Both the position numbers and the translations under genes were made by a program. From the NCBI GenBank assembly GCA_024643345.1, contig JAHENB010000015.1, positions 1-64,000 on the forward strand: a stretch of 64,000 nt of DNA, written 5' to 3'. The notes under the pieces are model-generated. The model made no database searches. It was given only the letters and a program-made list of their open reading frames with translations, and had not been told where the DNA came from. The DNA is from Maribacter sp. Its GTDB lineage: Bacteria; Bacteroidota; Bacteroidia; Flavobacteriales; Flavobacteriaceae. This document shows, piece after piece, positions 45,376 to 54,053 of the stretch; within the stretch, counting starts at the first letter, position 1; every line of letters begins with the position of its first letter.

Positions 45376-47844
45376 TTGAAGTGCGCTAGATTGCTTTTTT
45401 CGCTATTGGCCCTATGCCATTTAGGAATGGCGTGGGCCCAGACGGCAACCATAACCGGACTGGTGTTGGATGAGCTCAACATGCCACTGCCAGGGGTCAA
45501 TATCACTGCCATGGGGAACGGTACCTTTACCGATAACAACGGTTTTTACGTTTTACAGCTTATCGCAGATATTCCCACAAACGTTACTTTTTCACATTTG
45601 GGCCATAAAGACGTGGTTTTGGAGAAGCTGATCCTAACCACCAATGAAACTTATGAATTTAATCCGGTAATGCGCACAAGTGTGACCCAGATCGATGGGG
45701 TCACCGTTTCCCCTACCGGGGAAAAACAAGTGGACGGTGTTGTCACCCTCGCGCCAGAAACCATAAGAAAAATACCCGGCGCCAATGCCGGTGTAGAAAA
45801 TATTCTTAAACTATTGCCAGGGGTGAACTCGAACAATGAACTCAGTACGCAATATTCGGTAAGGGGGGGCAACTATGACGAAAATTTGGTCTATGTCAAC
45901 GAAATTGAAGTCTACCGACCTTTTTTGGTTCGATCGGCCCAGCAGGAAGGGTTGAGTTTTGTAAACAGTGATTTGGTTCAAAGCGTTAAATTTTCCCCTG
46001 GTGGCTTTCAGGCGAAATATGGCGACAAACAGTCCTCGGTATTGGATATTACCTACAAAAATCCGACCGCCTTCGGGGTAAGCCTCGATGCCAGCTTTTT
46101 AGGCGCGGCCGTAGCTGTGGAGACCATTTCAAAAAACAGGGATTTCAGTGGTGTTACCGGTGTACGGTATCGCAACAATGGAATTTTGGTAAAGAGTCAG
46201 GAGACCCAAACCAATTTCAATCCATCTTTTGCAGATGTTCAAAGCTATCTTACCTATCGGTTTTCGAACAAGTTCAATTTAAACTTTTTAGGAAATGTTT
46301 CCGTGAACGATTATCAAAATGAACCCCTTCAAAGACAGACCAATTTCGGCACCTTAAACGACCTGCGGGCATTGACGGTATTTTACAAGGGCAGGGAAAA
46401 TAATCGTTTTGCCAATGCCATGGCGGCCCTTAAAGGCAATTACACCTTAAACGATCGTGTTACCTTAAAACTTATTTCCTCGATTTTCCATGCCACCGAG
46501 GAGGAATATTCCGATGTGCTCGCACAATACCTGCTCGGGTCCGTCGACACCGATCTTGGCAGTGCCTCCTTGGGCGAGGTAACGGCCTCCAGAGGATTGG
46601 GATCGACACTCAATCGGGCTAGGAACGATTTGGACGCATTGATCTTTAACCTGGAGCACAAAGGCAAGTACATGAAGGAAAATAAGGCCACGGAATGGGG
46701 AATAAAATATTCTCACGAAGATATCAGGGACCAGTTGCGGGAATCGGAATTCATAGATTCTGCAGGTTTTTTTATTAGGCCTCCCCTACCGGACTTTATC
46801 AATAACCAGCCCCAGGAACCTTTTAATGCGCCCCTTGTGGCCTATGATGGGGTAACCGCGGTCAATTTCACAAAAACCAATCGGTTCAGCGGGTATGTGC
46901 AATATAGCGATCAAAGGCAGTGGCACAATATGGATGTTTATTTTAACGTGGGGATTAGGGCACAACATTGGACGGTCAGTGGAACCGAGGTCGAAAAAGT
47001 AGCGCAAACCATTTTCAGTCCCCGGGCCCAATTCGCTTTCAAACCGACCTGGAAACGCGATATGCTTTTCAGAATTTCGGGCGGCATATACCAACAACCT
47101 CCCTTTTATAGGGAAATGAGAAACAGTGAAGGCATCATTATGCCCCATGTAAAGGCACAAAAATCGATTCATTATGTATTGGGCAATGAATACAGTTTTA
47201 CGCTTTGGGACCGACCTTTTACTTTGGTCGGCGAGGCCTACTATAAACGCTTGACACAAGTGAACGCTTATACGCTGGAGGAGGTGCGAATCAGATACCG
47301 GGCCGATAACAATGCCAAGGCATATGTATATGGAATTGAGATGAGGATGAACGGGGCCTTTGTTCCGGGAACCGAATCATGGGTGAGCATCGGATATCTC
47401 AAGACTGAAGAAAATATAGAACAACGTGGTTACATTTCCAGGCCCACCGATCAACGTGTGAAAGTGGGCATACTGTTTCAAGATTATTTGCCCGATTATC
47501 CGAACGTAAAAATGTACTTGAACCTGGTTTACAACACCGGAGTACCGGGAGGGTCCCCCAATTATGCCGATCCTTATATTTTTCAGAATAGATTAAGGGA
47601 TTATAAGCGAGCAGATTTGGGAATTTCCTATATTTTTGTAGGGGGCAATAAAAAATATCCAAAAAATCATTGGTTAGGCCGATTTAAGGCGCTAAGCGGC
47701 GGTTTCGAGATATTCAATTTGTTCAACACCCAAAATGCAATCACCAATACCTGGGTAAGGGACGTTGACAGCAAACAACAATATGCCATCCCCAATTATA
47801 TGACCAGTAGGGTCTTCAATATCAGGGTGGGATTTCGGCTATGA
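45376..47844 (+). CDS. TonB-dependent receptor
   Basis: 822 residues with a signal peptide ending MAWAQ. The order is a carboxypeptidase-regulatory-like domain (about 25-105), a plug with VENILKLLPGVNSNNELS, TQYSVRGGNYDENLVYVNEI and FSPGGFQAKYGDKQSSVLDI, and a barrel ending FNIRVGFRL. No SusD is nearby. The start is a TTG, since no ATG precedes the signal peptide; it lies five bases after the M23 stop. The substrate is unknown. Confidence 0.9.
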   Translation: MKCARLLFSLLALCHLGMAWAQTATITGLVLDELNMPLPGVNITAMGNGTFTDNNGFYVLQLIADIPTNVTFSHLGHKDVVLEKLILTTNETYEFNPVMRTSVTQIDGVTVSPTGEKQVDGVVTLAPETIRKIPGANAGVENILKLLPGVNSNNELSTQYSVRGGNYDENLVYVNEIEVYRPFLVRSAQQEGLSFVNSDLVQSVKFSPGGFQAKYGDKQSSVLDITYKNPTAFGVSLDASFLGAAVAVETISKNRDFSGVTGVRYRNNGILVKSQETQTNFNPSFADVQSYLTYRFSNKFNLNFLGNVSVNDYQNEPLQRQTNFGTLNDLRALTVFYKGRENNRFANAMAALKGNYTLNDRVTLKLISSIFHATEEEYSDVLAQYLLGSVDTDLGSASLGEVTASRGLGSTLNRARNDLDALIFNLEHKGKYMKENKATEWGIKYSHEDIRDQLRESEFIDSAGFFIRPPLPDFINNQPQEPFNAPLVAYDGVTAVNFTKTNRFSGYVQYSDQRQWHNMDVYFNVGIRAQHWTVSGTEVEKVAQTIFSPRAQFAFKPTWKRDMLFRISGGIYQQPPFYREMRNSEGIIMPHVKAQKSIHYVLGNEYSFTLWDRPFTLVGEAYYKRLTQVNAYTLEEVRIRYRADNNAKAYVYGIEMRMNGAFVPGTESWVSIGYLKTEENIEQRGYISRPTDQRVKVGILFQDYLPDYPNVKMYLNLVYNTGVPGGSPNYADPYIFQNRLRDYKRADLGISYIFVGGNKKYPKNHWLGRFKALSGGFEIFNLFNTQNAITNTWVRDVDSKQQYAIPNYMTSRVFNIRVGFRL

Positions 47845-47871
47845 TCAGCGGCCCCTGTAATTCTAAGAAAA

Positions 47872-48534
47872 ATGAAAAAAAAGATACTCCTTGCCATTTT
47901 CCTTATAGGGAACCTCTTGCTACATGCCCAAAAAAACATCTATGAAAGCGATACCTTCGATGAATTGAGTCAAAAACATAAAGTGCTGGCCATTTTACCG
48001 TTTAACACGCATTTGGATCTGAAGGAAAATTGGAGCAAGGACGAGCTGAAAGCGATGGAGAAGAAAGAAGGCCTCGCGGTGCAGAATGCCCTTGAAAGCT
48101 ACTTTTCCCTAAGAAAGAAAAAAAAGAAATTCTCGGTAGATTTCCAAAATACCAAAAACACCAATGCAATTTTGGCCCAGAACAACATAACGTTCGAGAA
48201 TATCGATATTTACACTACCAAGCAATTGAGTGAATTATTGTCGGTGGATGGCATCATCAGCGGAAACCTAGATCTTAACGTGCTGCTTTCGGATGGCATA
48301 GCTAACGAATTCAGCATCATTGATTATTTTTTGGGGGAAGCCAATTATGGCCGTATCGGAATTAAGATCAGTGATGGGGATAAGGGGAAACTCTTATGGA
48401 AATATGAAAAGGAAATCAATAAAAAATCGGGTAAAAACACGACCGATATGATCGATCAAATGATGAAACTGGCGTCACGTAAATTTCCCTATGACCGGGA
48501 AAAAAAGAAAGAACGAAAAAAACAGGAGGATTAA
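47872..48534 (+). CDS. Secreted protein of unknown function
   Basis: 220 residues. The signal peptide is MKKKILLAIFLIGNLLLHAQ. The mature part starts KHKVLAILPFNTHLDLKEN and has a sub-domain like those of penicillin-binding-protein activators or curli-secretion accessory proteins (the segment LSVDGIISGNLDLNVLLSDG), but the similarity is weak. The C-terminal end is a Lys-rich tail. It is 27 bases behind the TonB receptor and probably in the same transcript. Confidence 0.75.
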   Translation: MKKKILLAIFLIGNLLLHAQKNIYESDTFDELSQKHKVLAILPFNTHLDLKENWSKDELKAMEKKEGLAVQNALESYFSLRKKKKKFSVDFQNTKNTNAILAQNNITFENIDIYTTKQLSELLSVDGIISGNLDLNVLLSDGIANEFSIIDYFLGEANYGRIGIKISDGDKGKLLWKYEKEINKKSGKNTTDMIDQMMKLASRKFPYDREKKKERKKQED

Positions 48535-49685
48535 ACTTCAATGAATTCCTTCAAGACCCCGATCACATAATCCAATTCGTCTTTAGTATTGTATTTTGAA
48601 AAACTGAACCTTATCGAAGGTTTTTTGAGATCTTCCTCCGAAAGTATTTCGGTAAGGACGTGAGATCCGAGGTCACTTCCCGATTGGCATGCACTGCCTT
48701 TGGAACAGGCGATCCCCTTGATATCCAAATGAAACAACAACATCAATGCCTTGTGGGCATCGACCGGCAGACAAACATTAACCAAAGTAAAGGTACTACG
48801 CTCCAAATCCCCTGAAAGTCCGTTAAATTTAATGCCGGGAATTTCCTCTTGGATCTTTTCGATAAAGTAGCGCTTGAGTCCTTTAACATAGGTACGCTCC
48901 GCTTCCAGATTTTCGTAGGCCGCGATAAAGGCCTTTTCCAAGCCCACTATATTGTGATAAGATTCTGTGCCCCCCCTAAAGCCACGCTCCTGTGAACCCC
49001 CTGATATAAAAGGTTTTAAACCAGAATTTTTTCGGATAAAAGCAAAACCGATACCTTTTGGCCCATGGAACTTGTGGGCGGCGGCCGTTAAAAAATCAAT
49101 GGGCAATTGCTTCAGGTCCCATGTATAATGGCCTATGGACTGTACCGTATCGGAATGCAGGAGGGCCGCATTGCTGGTGCAGATTTCGCTGACCTTCCCC
49201 ATATCGATAAGATTACCGATTTCATTGTTCACGTGCATCAGCGAGACCAATTTTTTAGAATCATCTTTCTGCAGAAGTGCCTCTAAATGGTCTAGGTTTG
49301 GATTTCCCGATGCATCCAGATCCACGAATTCAAGGGAAATCCCATATTCCCTTACCAAATCTTCCGCGGTATGCAAAACCGCATGGTGCTCTATTTTACT
49401 TGTAATGATCGTTTTTACCCCAAGATCTCTAACCGCACAGCGCAAGATCATGTTGTCTGCCTCAGTGCCGCCCGAAGTGAAAATTATTTCTGAAGGTTGT
49501 GCATTTAAGTATTTCGCGATGGTTTTCCTTGCGGTTTCAACGGCGGTCTTGGCCGCCCTTCCAAAACTATGGCTCGAGGAGGGGTTGCCATAACAATCCG
49601 CAAGGGCCTTTTGCATTTCCAAAATCACCTCATCCCTGACCTGAGTGGTCGCCGCACTATCTAAATATACCCTTTTTGACTCCAA
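48531..49685 (-). CDS. Cysteine desulfurase, NifS/IscS family
   Basis: 384 residues from the TTG at 49685, or 396 if the TTG at 49721 is used; there is no ATG. RVYLDSAATTQV is the N-terminal signature. The PLP lysine is in AAHKFHGPKGIGF and the catalytic cysteine is in SKGSACQSGSD. It removes sulfur from cysteine for Fe-S clusters or thio-cofactors. The earlier TTG would add a polar segment that family members lack. Its stop overlaps the end of the secreted protein gene by four bases. Confidence 0.9.
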   Translation of the reverse strand: MESKRVYLDSAATTQVRDEVILEMQKALADCYGNPSSSHSFGRAAKTAVETARKTIAKYLNAQPSEIIFTSGGTEADNMILRCAVRDLGVKTIITSKIEHHAVLHTAEDLVREYGISLEFVDLDASGNPNLDHLEALLQKDDSKKLVSLMHVNNEIGNLIDMGKVSEICTSNAALLHSDTVQSIGHYTWDLKQLPIDFLTAAAHKFHGPKGIGFAFIRKNSGLKPFISGGSQERGFRGGTESYHNIVGLEKAFIAAYENLEAERTYVKGLKRYFIEKIQEEIPGIKFNGLSGDLERSTFTLVNVCLPVDAHKALMLLFHLDIKGIACSKGSACQSGSDLGSHVLTEILSEEDLKKPSIRFSFSKYNTKDELDYVIGVLKEFIEV

Positions 49686-49771
49686 ACCCGATTCATTTTC
49701 AGATTCCCAAAAATAACCCAAATAAAGTTAATTTATGCTCCTATTGCGATAATCCTATGGTTAATTTCGAT

Positions 49772-49779
49772 TAAATTTG
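49772..49779 (+). promoter_or_regulatory. -7 promoter box of the lipoprotein gene
   Basis: TAAATTTG ends four bases before the ATG at 49784, so the mRNA would be leaderless or nearly so. TTG at 49744-49746 is 25 bases upstream, rather far for a -33 element. Confidence 0.5.
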
Positions 49780-49783
49780 GACC

Positions 49784-50800
49784 ATGAAACACATTCTATA
49801 TTTAGTGTTGCCACTGCTCCTGTTCTCTTGTAATGATGGAGAGCTACAAATAGAAGCCCTTGACTTCGATGCTTCCACGATTGATTTTTGCGTTACCTCT
49901 TCGGAGGATAAATTGGCCAACACCTTTTTCTTTAAGATTCAGGGCGATGAGGCCTTATTGCTTACCATGGGCACTGGACAGTTCAAGAATGCCACTTCCT
50001 TGGATGGCTCAATCACAAGTAATTTGACCGCTGCCGCGAACCCAAAATTGATATATAGGTTTTTCAACGGTACCGTGAACAAAAACTATTTTTGTGATGT
50101 AATTCCCGCAGTTGAACCGGGCGTGCTTAAAGAGAATACCGCAAGTAGCGGGGTAGTAACGGTGACCACTTCGGTAAGTAAAGTGAGCAAGGCCAATAAA
50201 ACCTATACCCACAATATTGACATAGCCGATCTTTCATTGACCAATGAACTTGGTGAAAGGCTCACCGATAACTCGATCCTCGATTACGGGAATTTTTCCA
50301 CAGACACAAAGAACAGTGCCAATCTTGACGTTCCGTTCACCAACTATGCCTCGATAAATTGGGCCGAATGTGATTTACCAGCAACTGCCGGGGTCATAAG
50401 TCTCTATAAATTAGCAAACGACGAAGGGATTTCCCTGGACGTTCCGGAAACCTTGATCGTTAACGAAGCTACGGGCGAAATACCTAGAAACGCCCCTTTG
50501 ACAGGAGCCACCCAATTTAAAAACACCATTTTCAATGCCTTGGCCACCCAAGAACTAGTATGCAGTGCTGCATTGCCCGAAACGATCATCGCATGGAATT
50601 TTGTAAGCAGTTCGGGCATCATTACGGTAACCACCATCGAGAACGCCCCCAATGCGGCGGGCCAATCGAATTTTACCCATACGTTTACACTTACCGATGT
50701 GGTCCTGGTGCTTCAAGGCAATGGGGACAGTGTTGCCGATATTGTCTTGGAGGCCATACCAACGATTTCCTTGGGAACCTACACGACCATTGTACCTTAG
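49784..50800 (+). CDS. Lipoprotein of unknown function
   Basis: 338 residues with a lipoprotein signal ending LLLFSCNDG. The mature protein is beta-rich and contains two similar halves: ENTASSGVVTVTTSVSK near residue 118 and NFVSSSGIITVTTIENAPNA near residue 270, each after a cysteine-containing stretch (YFCDVIPA and LVCSAALPE). I do not recognise a family. It is convergent with the Smr gene and overlaps it by four bases. Confidence 0.75.
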   Translation: MKHILYLVLPLLLFSCNDGELQIEALDFDASTIDFCVTSSEDKLANTFFFKIQGDEALLLTMGTGQFKNATSLDGSITSNLTAAANPKLIYRFFNGTVNKNYFCDVIPAVEPGVLKENTASSGVVTVTTSVSKVSKANKTYTHNIDIADLSLTNELGERLTDNSILDYGNFSTDTKNSANLDVPFTNYASINWAECDLPATAGVISLYKLANDEGISLDVPETLIVNEATGEIPRNAPLTGATQFKNTIFNALATQELVCSAALPETIIAWNFVSSSGIITVTTIENAPNAAGQSNFTHTFTLTDVVLVLQGNGDSVADIVLEAIPTISLGTYTTIVP

Positions 50801-51345
50801 GGGTTCTGATAAATATAGACTTCAGTGGCACCCAAACCATATTGTTGATAATCGGCATCGTGGTAGGTAACGTTTTCATAACGTCGAAACAGATAATACA
50901 ATTCTTCCTTTAAAACACCTTCACCGATGCCATGGATGAACACCACCTTTTGGATGCGTTTGTTTATGGCAAACTGCAATTGTCTTTTGGCCGTTTCCAA
51001 TTGTAGGTTCAGCATGTCGAAGTTGGTCATGCCCTTAGTGGAAGCCACCAGTTGGTTGATATGTAGGTCGACCTCCATTTTTGGGGCATTTCGTTCTTTG
51101 GGTTTCGGTGCCGGAGCATGTTTTTTCCTGGGCATTTCCTTTTCTGCCTTGATCAGCGCCACTTCCTGATCGCTTACCTTAATTCCCGAGGTATTATTGG
51201 CGAGTACCAGCTCTTTAGGGCCATAGGTCAGCCAAAAGCCTTCATCGCTTTCAATGGTTATTTCGTCCGCATCGACTTCCACCACCGTCCCCATGATGGT
51301 ATCATCTATGGTCTCAACCTTATCCCCGATCTTAAAAACGGCCAT
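50797..51345 (-). CDS. Smr-domain (MutS2-like) protein
   Basis: 182 residues from the ATG at 51345. An N-terminal KOW/DUF2027-like part (FKIGDKVETIDDTIMGTVVE) precedes a C-terminal Smr domain with VDLHINQL and KVVFIHGIGEGVLKEELYYL. The HGxGxG core is typical. Smr domains nick or bind nucleic acids. A longer start at 51366 is not preferred because the promoter box lies just outside. Confidence 0.85.
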   Translation of the reverse strand: MAVFKIGDKVETIDDTIMGTVVEVDADEITIESDEGFWLTYGPKELVLANNTSGIKVSDQEVALIKAEKEMPRKKHAPAPKPKERNAPKMEVDLHINQLVASTKGMTNFDMLNLQLETAKRQLQFAINKRIQKVVFIHGIGEGVLKEELYYLFRRYENVTYHDADYQQYGLGATEVYIYQNP

Positions 51346-51363
51346 CATTTTATTTTTATTCCT

Positions 51364-51397
51364 CAAAAATAATAGTAATTTTCAGCTACGGTTCGCA
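51364..51397 (-). promoter_or_regulatory. Promoter of the Smr gene
   Basis: On the minus strand TTG (51397-51395), a 23-base spacer and TATTTTTG (51371-51364). It sits 18 bases before the ATG at 51345. Confidence 0.5.
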
Positions 51398-51409
51398 ATT
51401 GTCCAAAAA

Positions 51410-51709
51410 ATGAAATGGGTAATATTTTTATCGACTTTGGAAAACTATTTGCTACCTTGTTTCAGCAAGCGCATTTTTGGCGTGGAATGTCCGGGTTGCG
51501 GCATACAACGTGCGATGGTTTTTTTAGTTCATGGCGATTTCACGGCCGCTTTTCATATGTATCCCGCCATCTATACGCTCATCCCTTTGCTGTTTTTTTT
51601 ATTGGCGGACCATCTTTTCAAGATAAAATATTCCAATATCATTACCATTGTGCTAATGGGTTCTAGCGTGGTGCTGATATTGGGCAATTATATACTAAAA
51701 TTTTTCTAA
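51410..51709 (+). CDS. DUF2752 membrane protein
   Basis: 99 residues with three hydrophobic segments. The core FGVECPGCGIQRAMVFLVHG with its two cysteines (CPGC) is the DUF2752 signature. The frame is open upstream to 51254, but that part is antisense to the Smr gene and its residues do not fit the family. It begins a run of three small membrane proteins. Confidence 0.82.
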   Translation: MKWVIFLSTLENYLLPCFSKRIFGVECPGCGIQRAMVFLVHGDFTAAFHMYPAIYTLIPLLFFLLADHLFKIKYSNIITIVLMGSSVVLILGNYILKFF

Positions 51710-51724
51710 CCAAACCTTTTCATT

Positions 51725-52060
51725 ATGGACCAACAAAAATTACCCAATGTGACCATGGCCCTGGTCTTGGGCATCGTCTCGTTCCTCTGTTGTTTTTGCA
51801 GCTCTGGATTAGGTGGTGTTATAATGTCCGGTATTGCCCTTTTCCTTACTTCTAAAGACAACAAGACCTACCAGGAAAACCCTGAGAACTATTCCAATTT
51901 CAGCCAATTGAAAACGGCCAATATCGTGGCCATTATCGGCCTGGCACTTGGAATCATTACTTTGCTATATACGATTTATGCGATCAATCAAATGGGCGGT
52001 ATAGAAGGCTATATGGAAAAGGTAAGGGAAACCATGGAACAATACGGAATTGAAGAATAA
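51725..52060 (+). CDS. CCC-motif membrane protein
   Basis: 111 residues. LGIVSFLCCFCSSGLGGVIM holds the cysteine cluster, and SKDNKTYQENPENYSNFSQL the conserved loop before the second helix pair. The family is known mainly from Bacteroidota and has no function. It follows DUF2752 by 15 bases. Confidence 0.82.
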   Translation: MDQQKLPNVTMALVLGIVSFLCCFCSSGLGGVIMSGIALFLTSKDNKTYQENPENYSNFSQLKTANIVAIIGLALGIITLLYTIYAINQMGGIEGYMEKVRETMEQYGIEE

Positions 52061-52072
52061 AAAACCATCAAA

Positions 52073-52384
52073 ATGAACCAACAACCACTTCCTGGGGCAA
52101 GCAATGCGCTTACCTTTGGCATTTTATCGATCGTACTCACTTTTGTTTGCTGTGGGCCCTTTGGTGCTATTTTTAGTATCATTGGCCTCTCAAGTGCCAA
52201 TAAGGCCGAAAAAGTATATTTGGAAAACCCGGAAAATTATACCGGGTATGAAAATGTTAAAACCGGCAGGATTCTATCCTATGTAGGATTGGGATTTGCC
52301 TTGTTGATGCTGATTTTCGTTATCCTCTATTTCAGCGCCATTATTGCACTCATCGCCTCGGGCGGGGATTGGGAAAGTTTTTAG
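52073..52384 (+). CDS. CCC-motif membrane protein, second copy
   Basis: 103 residues, a paralogue of the preceding protein: FGILSIVLTFVCCGPFGAIF and KAEKVYLENPENYTGYENVK. The cysteine cluster is reduced to two. It ends the short run and is followed by a strong terminator. Confidence 0.82.
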   Translation: MNQQPLPGASNALTFGILSIVLTFVCCGPFGAIFSIIGLSSANKAEKVYLENPENYTGYENVKTGRILSYVGLGFALLMLIFVILYFSAIIALIASGGDWESF

Positions 52385-52400
52385 TGAGCTGGTCAATGGA

Positions 52401-52438
52401 TAAAAAAAATCCCCTGATCGCTCAGGGGATTTTTTTTT
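52401..52438. terminator. Bidirectional terminator between CCC-motif gene and rocD
   Basis: A-run, ATCCCCTGA (52409-52417), loop TCGC, TCAGGGGAT (52422-52430), then eight T. It serves both the plus-strand and minus-strand genes. Confidence 0.9.
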
Positions 52439-53717
52439 ATTGATCAAACTGTTTAAGGGTCTTGATGATGATCGACACACAGTCGAGCAATTGCTCTTTA
52501 TCAATAACTAAGGGTGGTGCAAATCGAATGATATTGCCATGGGTAGGCTTGGCCAACAGGCCATTTTCCTTAAGCGTCATGCAAATGTCCCAAGCTGTGG
52601 AACTTTCTTCCGTATCATTGATCAAGATGGCATTCAGCAAACCTCTGCCCCTTACGGCGTTCACGATATTGCAACCTGCAATATATTTATTGAGTTCTTC
52701 CCTGAATATTTCCCCTAGTTCAAAGGCATTTTGGGCCAGCCCTTCTTCTTTGACCACTTCCAACGCCGCCATACCCACTGCTGCAGCTATTGGGTTACCG
52801 CCAAATGTGCTGCCATGGTTGCCAGGTTTGATCACCTCCATAATATCATCATTGGCCAATACGGCCGAAACCGGATAGGCACCTCCTGAAAGGGCCTTTC
52901 CAAGAATCAAGATATCTGCCTTTACCTCGGGCGTGCCGCTGCAATGTTTGTCGGCACAGTTGCAATTGCCACAAGTGGCCAGCAACCTTCCGGTACGTGC
53001 AATGCCGGTTTGTACTTCGTCTGCTATGAACAATACATTGTAGCGTTCACAAAGTGCCTTGGCCTTTTTTAAATAGCCCTCTGAAGGCACATACACCCCA
53101 GCTTCTCCCTGGATGGGCTCTACCAAAAAGCCAGCCACGTTTTTGTTGTGTTCCAATACGGTTTCCAGCGCCTCGAGGTTATCATAGTCGATTTTTAGGA
53201 AACCGGGCGTAAAAGGTCCGAAATGCTTTCGGGCCACGGGATCACTCGAAAAGGAGACAATGCTGGTGGTCCTTCCGTGAAAATTATTGTTGCAAACAAT
53301 GATCTGGGCCTCATTATCATGGATGCCCTTTTTTTCATAGGCCCATTTACGGCATATTTTCAGGGCGGTCTCTACGGCTTCAGCCCCGGTATTCATGGGA
53401 AGCAACTTATCGTAGCCGAAAGTTTCGGTCACGTATTTTTCGTACTTGCCCAGCATATCGTTATAAAATGCCCTTGAGGTCAAGGTCAAGGTCTGTGCCT
53501 GCCCCACCAATGCCCCTACAATTTTGGGGTGGCAATGTCCTTGGTTCACCGCCGAATAGGCAGATAAAAAGTCATAGTATTTCTTTCCTTCCACATCCCA
53601 AACGAAAACCCCTTCGCCCCGGCTCAATACCACGGGCAAAGGATGATAGTTATGTGCCCCATACTTCTCTTCCAGGGCGATTGCCCCTTGAGAGGTTTTT
53701 TTTTCTAAGACCGACAT
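52437..53717 (-). CDS. rocD: Ornithine aminotransferase
   Basis: 426 residues. It turns ornithine and 2-oxoglutarate into glutamate semialdehyde and glutamate. Family features are [54 protein letters not shown] and the PLP lysine K274 in [11 protein letters not shown]. Between R244 and that lysine there is a cysteine-rich insert with C249, C252, C254 and C259 that ordinary ornithine aminotransferases lack. It may hold a metal; I have seen similar inserts in this group. Confidence 0.93.
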   Translation of the reverse strand: MSVLEKKTSQGAIALEEKYGAHNYHPLPVVLSRGEGVFVWDVEGKKYYDFLSAYSAVNQGHCHPKIVGALVGQAQTLTLTSRAFYNDMLGKYEKYVTETFGYDKLLPMNTGAEAVETALKICRKWAYEKKGIHDNEAQIIVCNNNFHGRTTSIVSFSSDPVARKHFGPFTPGFLKIDYDNLEALETVLEHNKNVAGFLVEPIQGEAGVYVPSEGYLKKAKALCERYNVLFIADEVQTGIARTGRLLATCGNCNCADKHCSGTPEVKADILILGKALSGGAYPVSAVLANDDIMEVIKPGNHGSTFGGNPIAAAVGMAALEVVKEEGLAQNAFELGEIFREELNKYIAGCNIVNAVRGRGLLNAILINDTEESSTAWDICMTLKENGLLAKPTHGNIIRFAPPLVIDKEQLLDCVSIIIKTLKQFDQ

Positions 53718-54041
53718 GATAAAAATTACTTTAAATAATACTTCAGCAATTCCTTCTTTGGGAGAGAAATCATCCTATTATAGAAGGGTAAAATTAATCA
53801 ATATTTGGCGAATAAATTGCTCAAAACCAAAGCTTTTTAGTTGAAAAGCCTTGCAAACCTGTCCCAATGCTTTTAATATCGAAATCGGCATTACGATAAA
53901 CACAGGGAACCAATTATATTTCTTGGACAGTCCTTATTCGAACTGCCCAACAATTAATTTTTCAATCATCTAAAGGTCAAATAATTAAACTTTTTTGGTG
54001 CATTCCTTCTTAAGATCGCGGTAAAAAAGGCGCTGGATTAC
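53718..54041. other. Gene-free region between rocD and rlmD
   Basis: Divergent intergenic sequence of about 330 bases, AT-rich. An inverted repeat GCTTTT/AAAAGC (53832-53837, 53844-53849) is visible. I find no clear promoter box for rocD and no convincing ORF. Confidence 0.45.
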
Positions 54042-54049
54042 TACTTTTG
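54042..54049 (+). promoter_or_regulatory. -7 promoter box of rlmD
   Basis: TACTTTTG ends four bases before the ATG at 54054, so the transcript would begin at the start codon. No good -33 element is seen. Confidence 0.5.
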
Positions 54050-54053
54050 CCAA

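Noticed and set aside
51254-51409. A longer start for the DUF2752 protein.
   Set aside because: The extension is antisense to the Smr gene and lacks family similarity; the ATG at 51410 gives the usual length.
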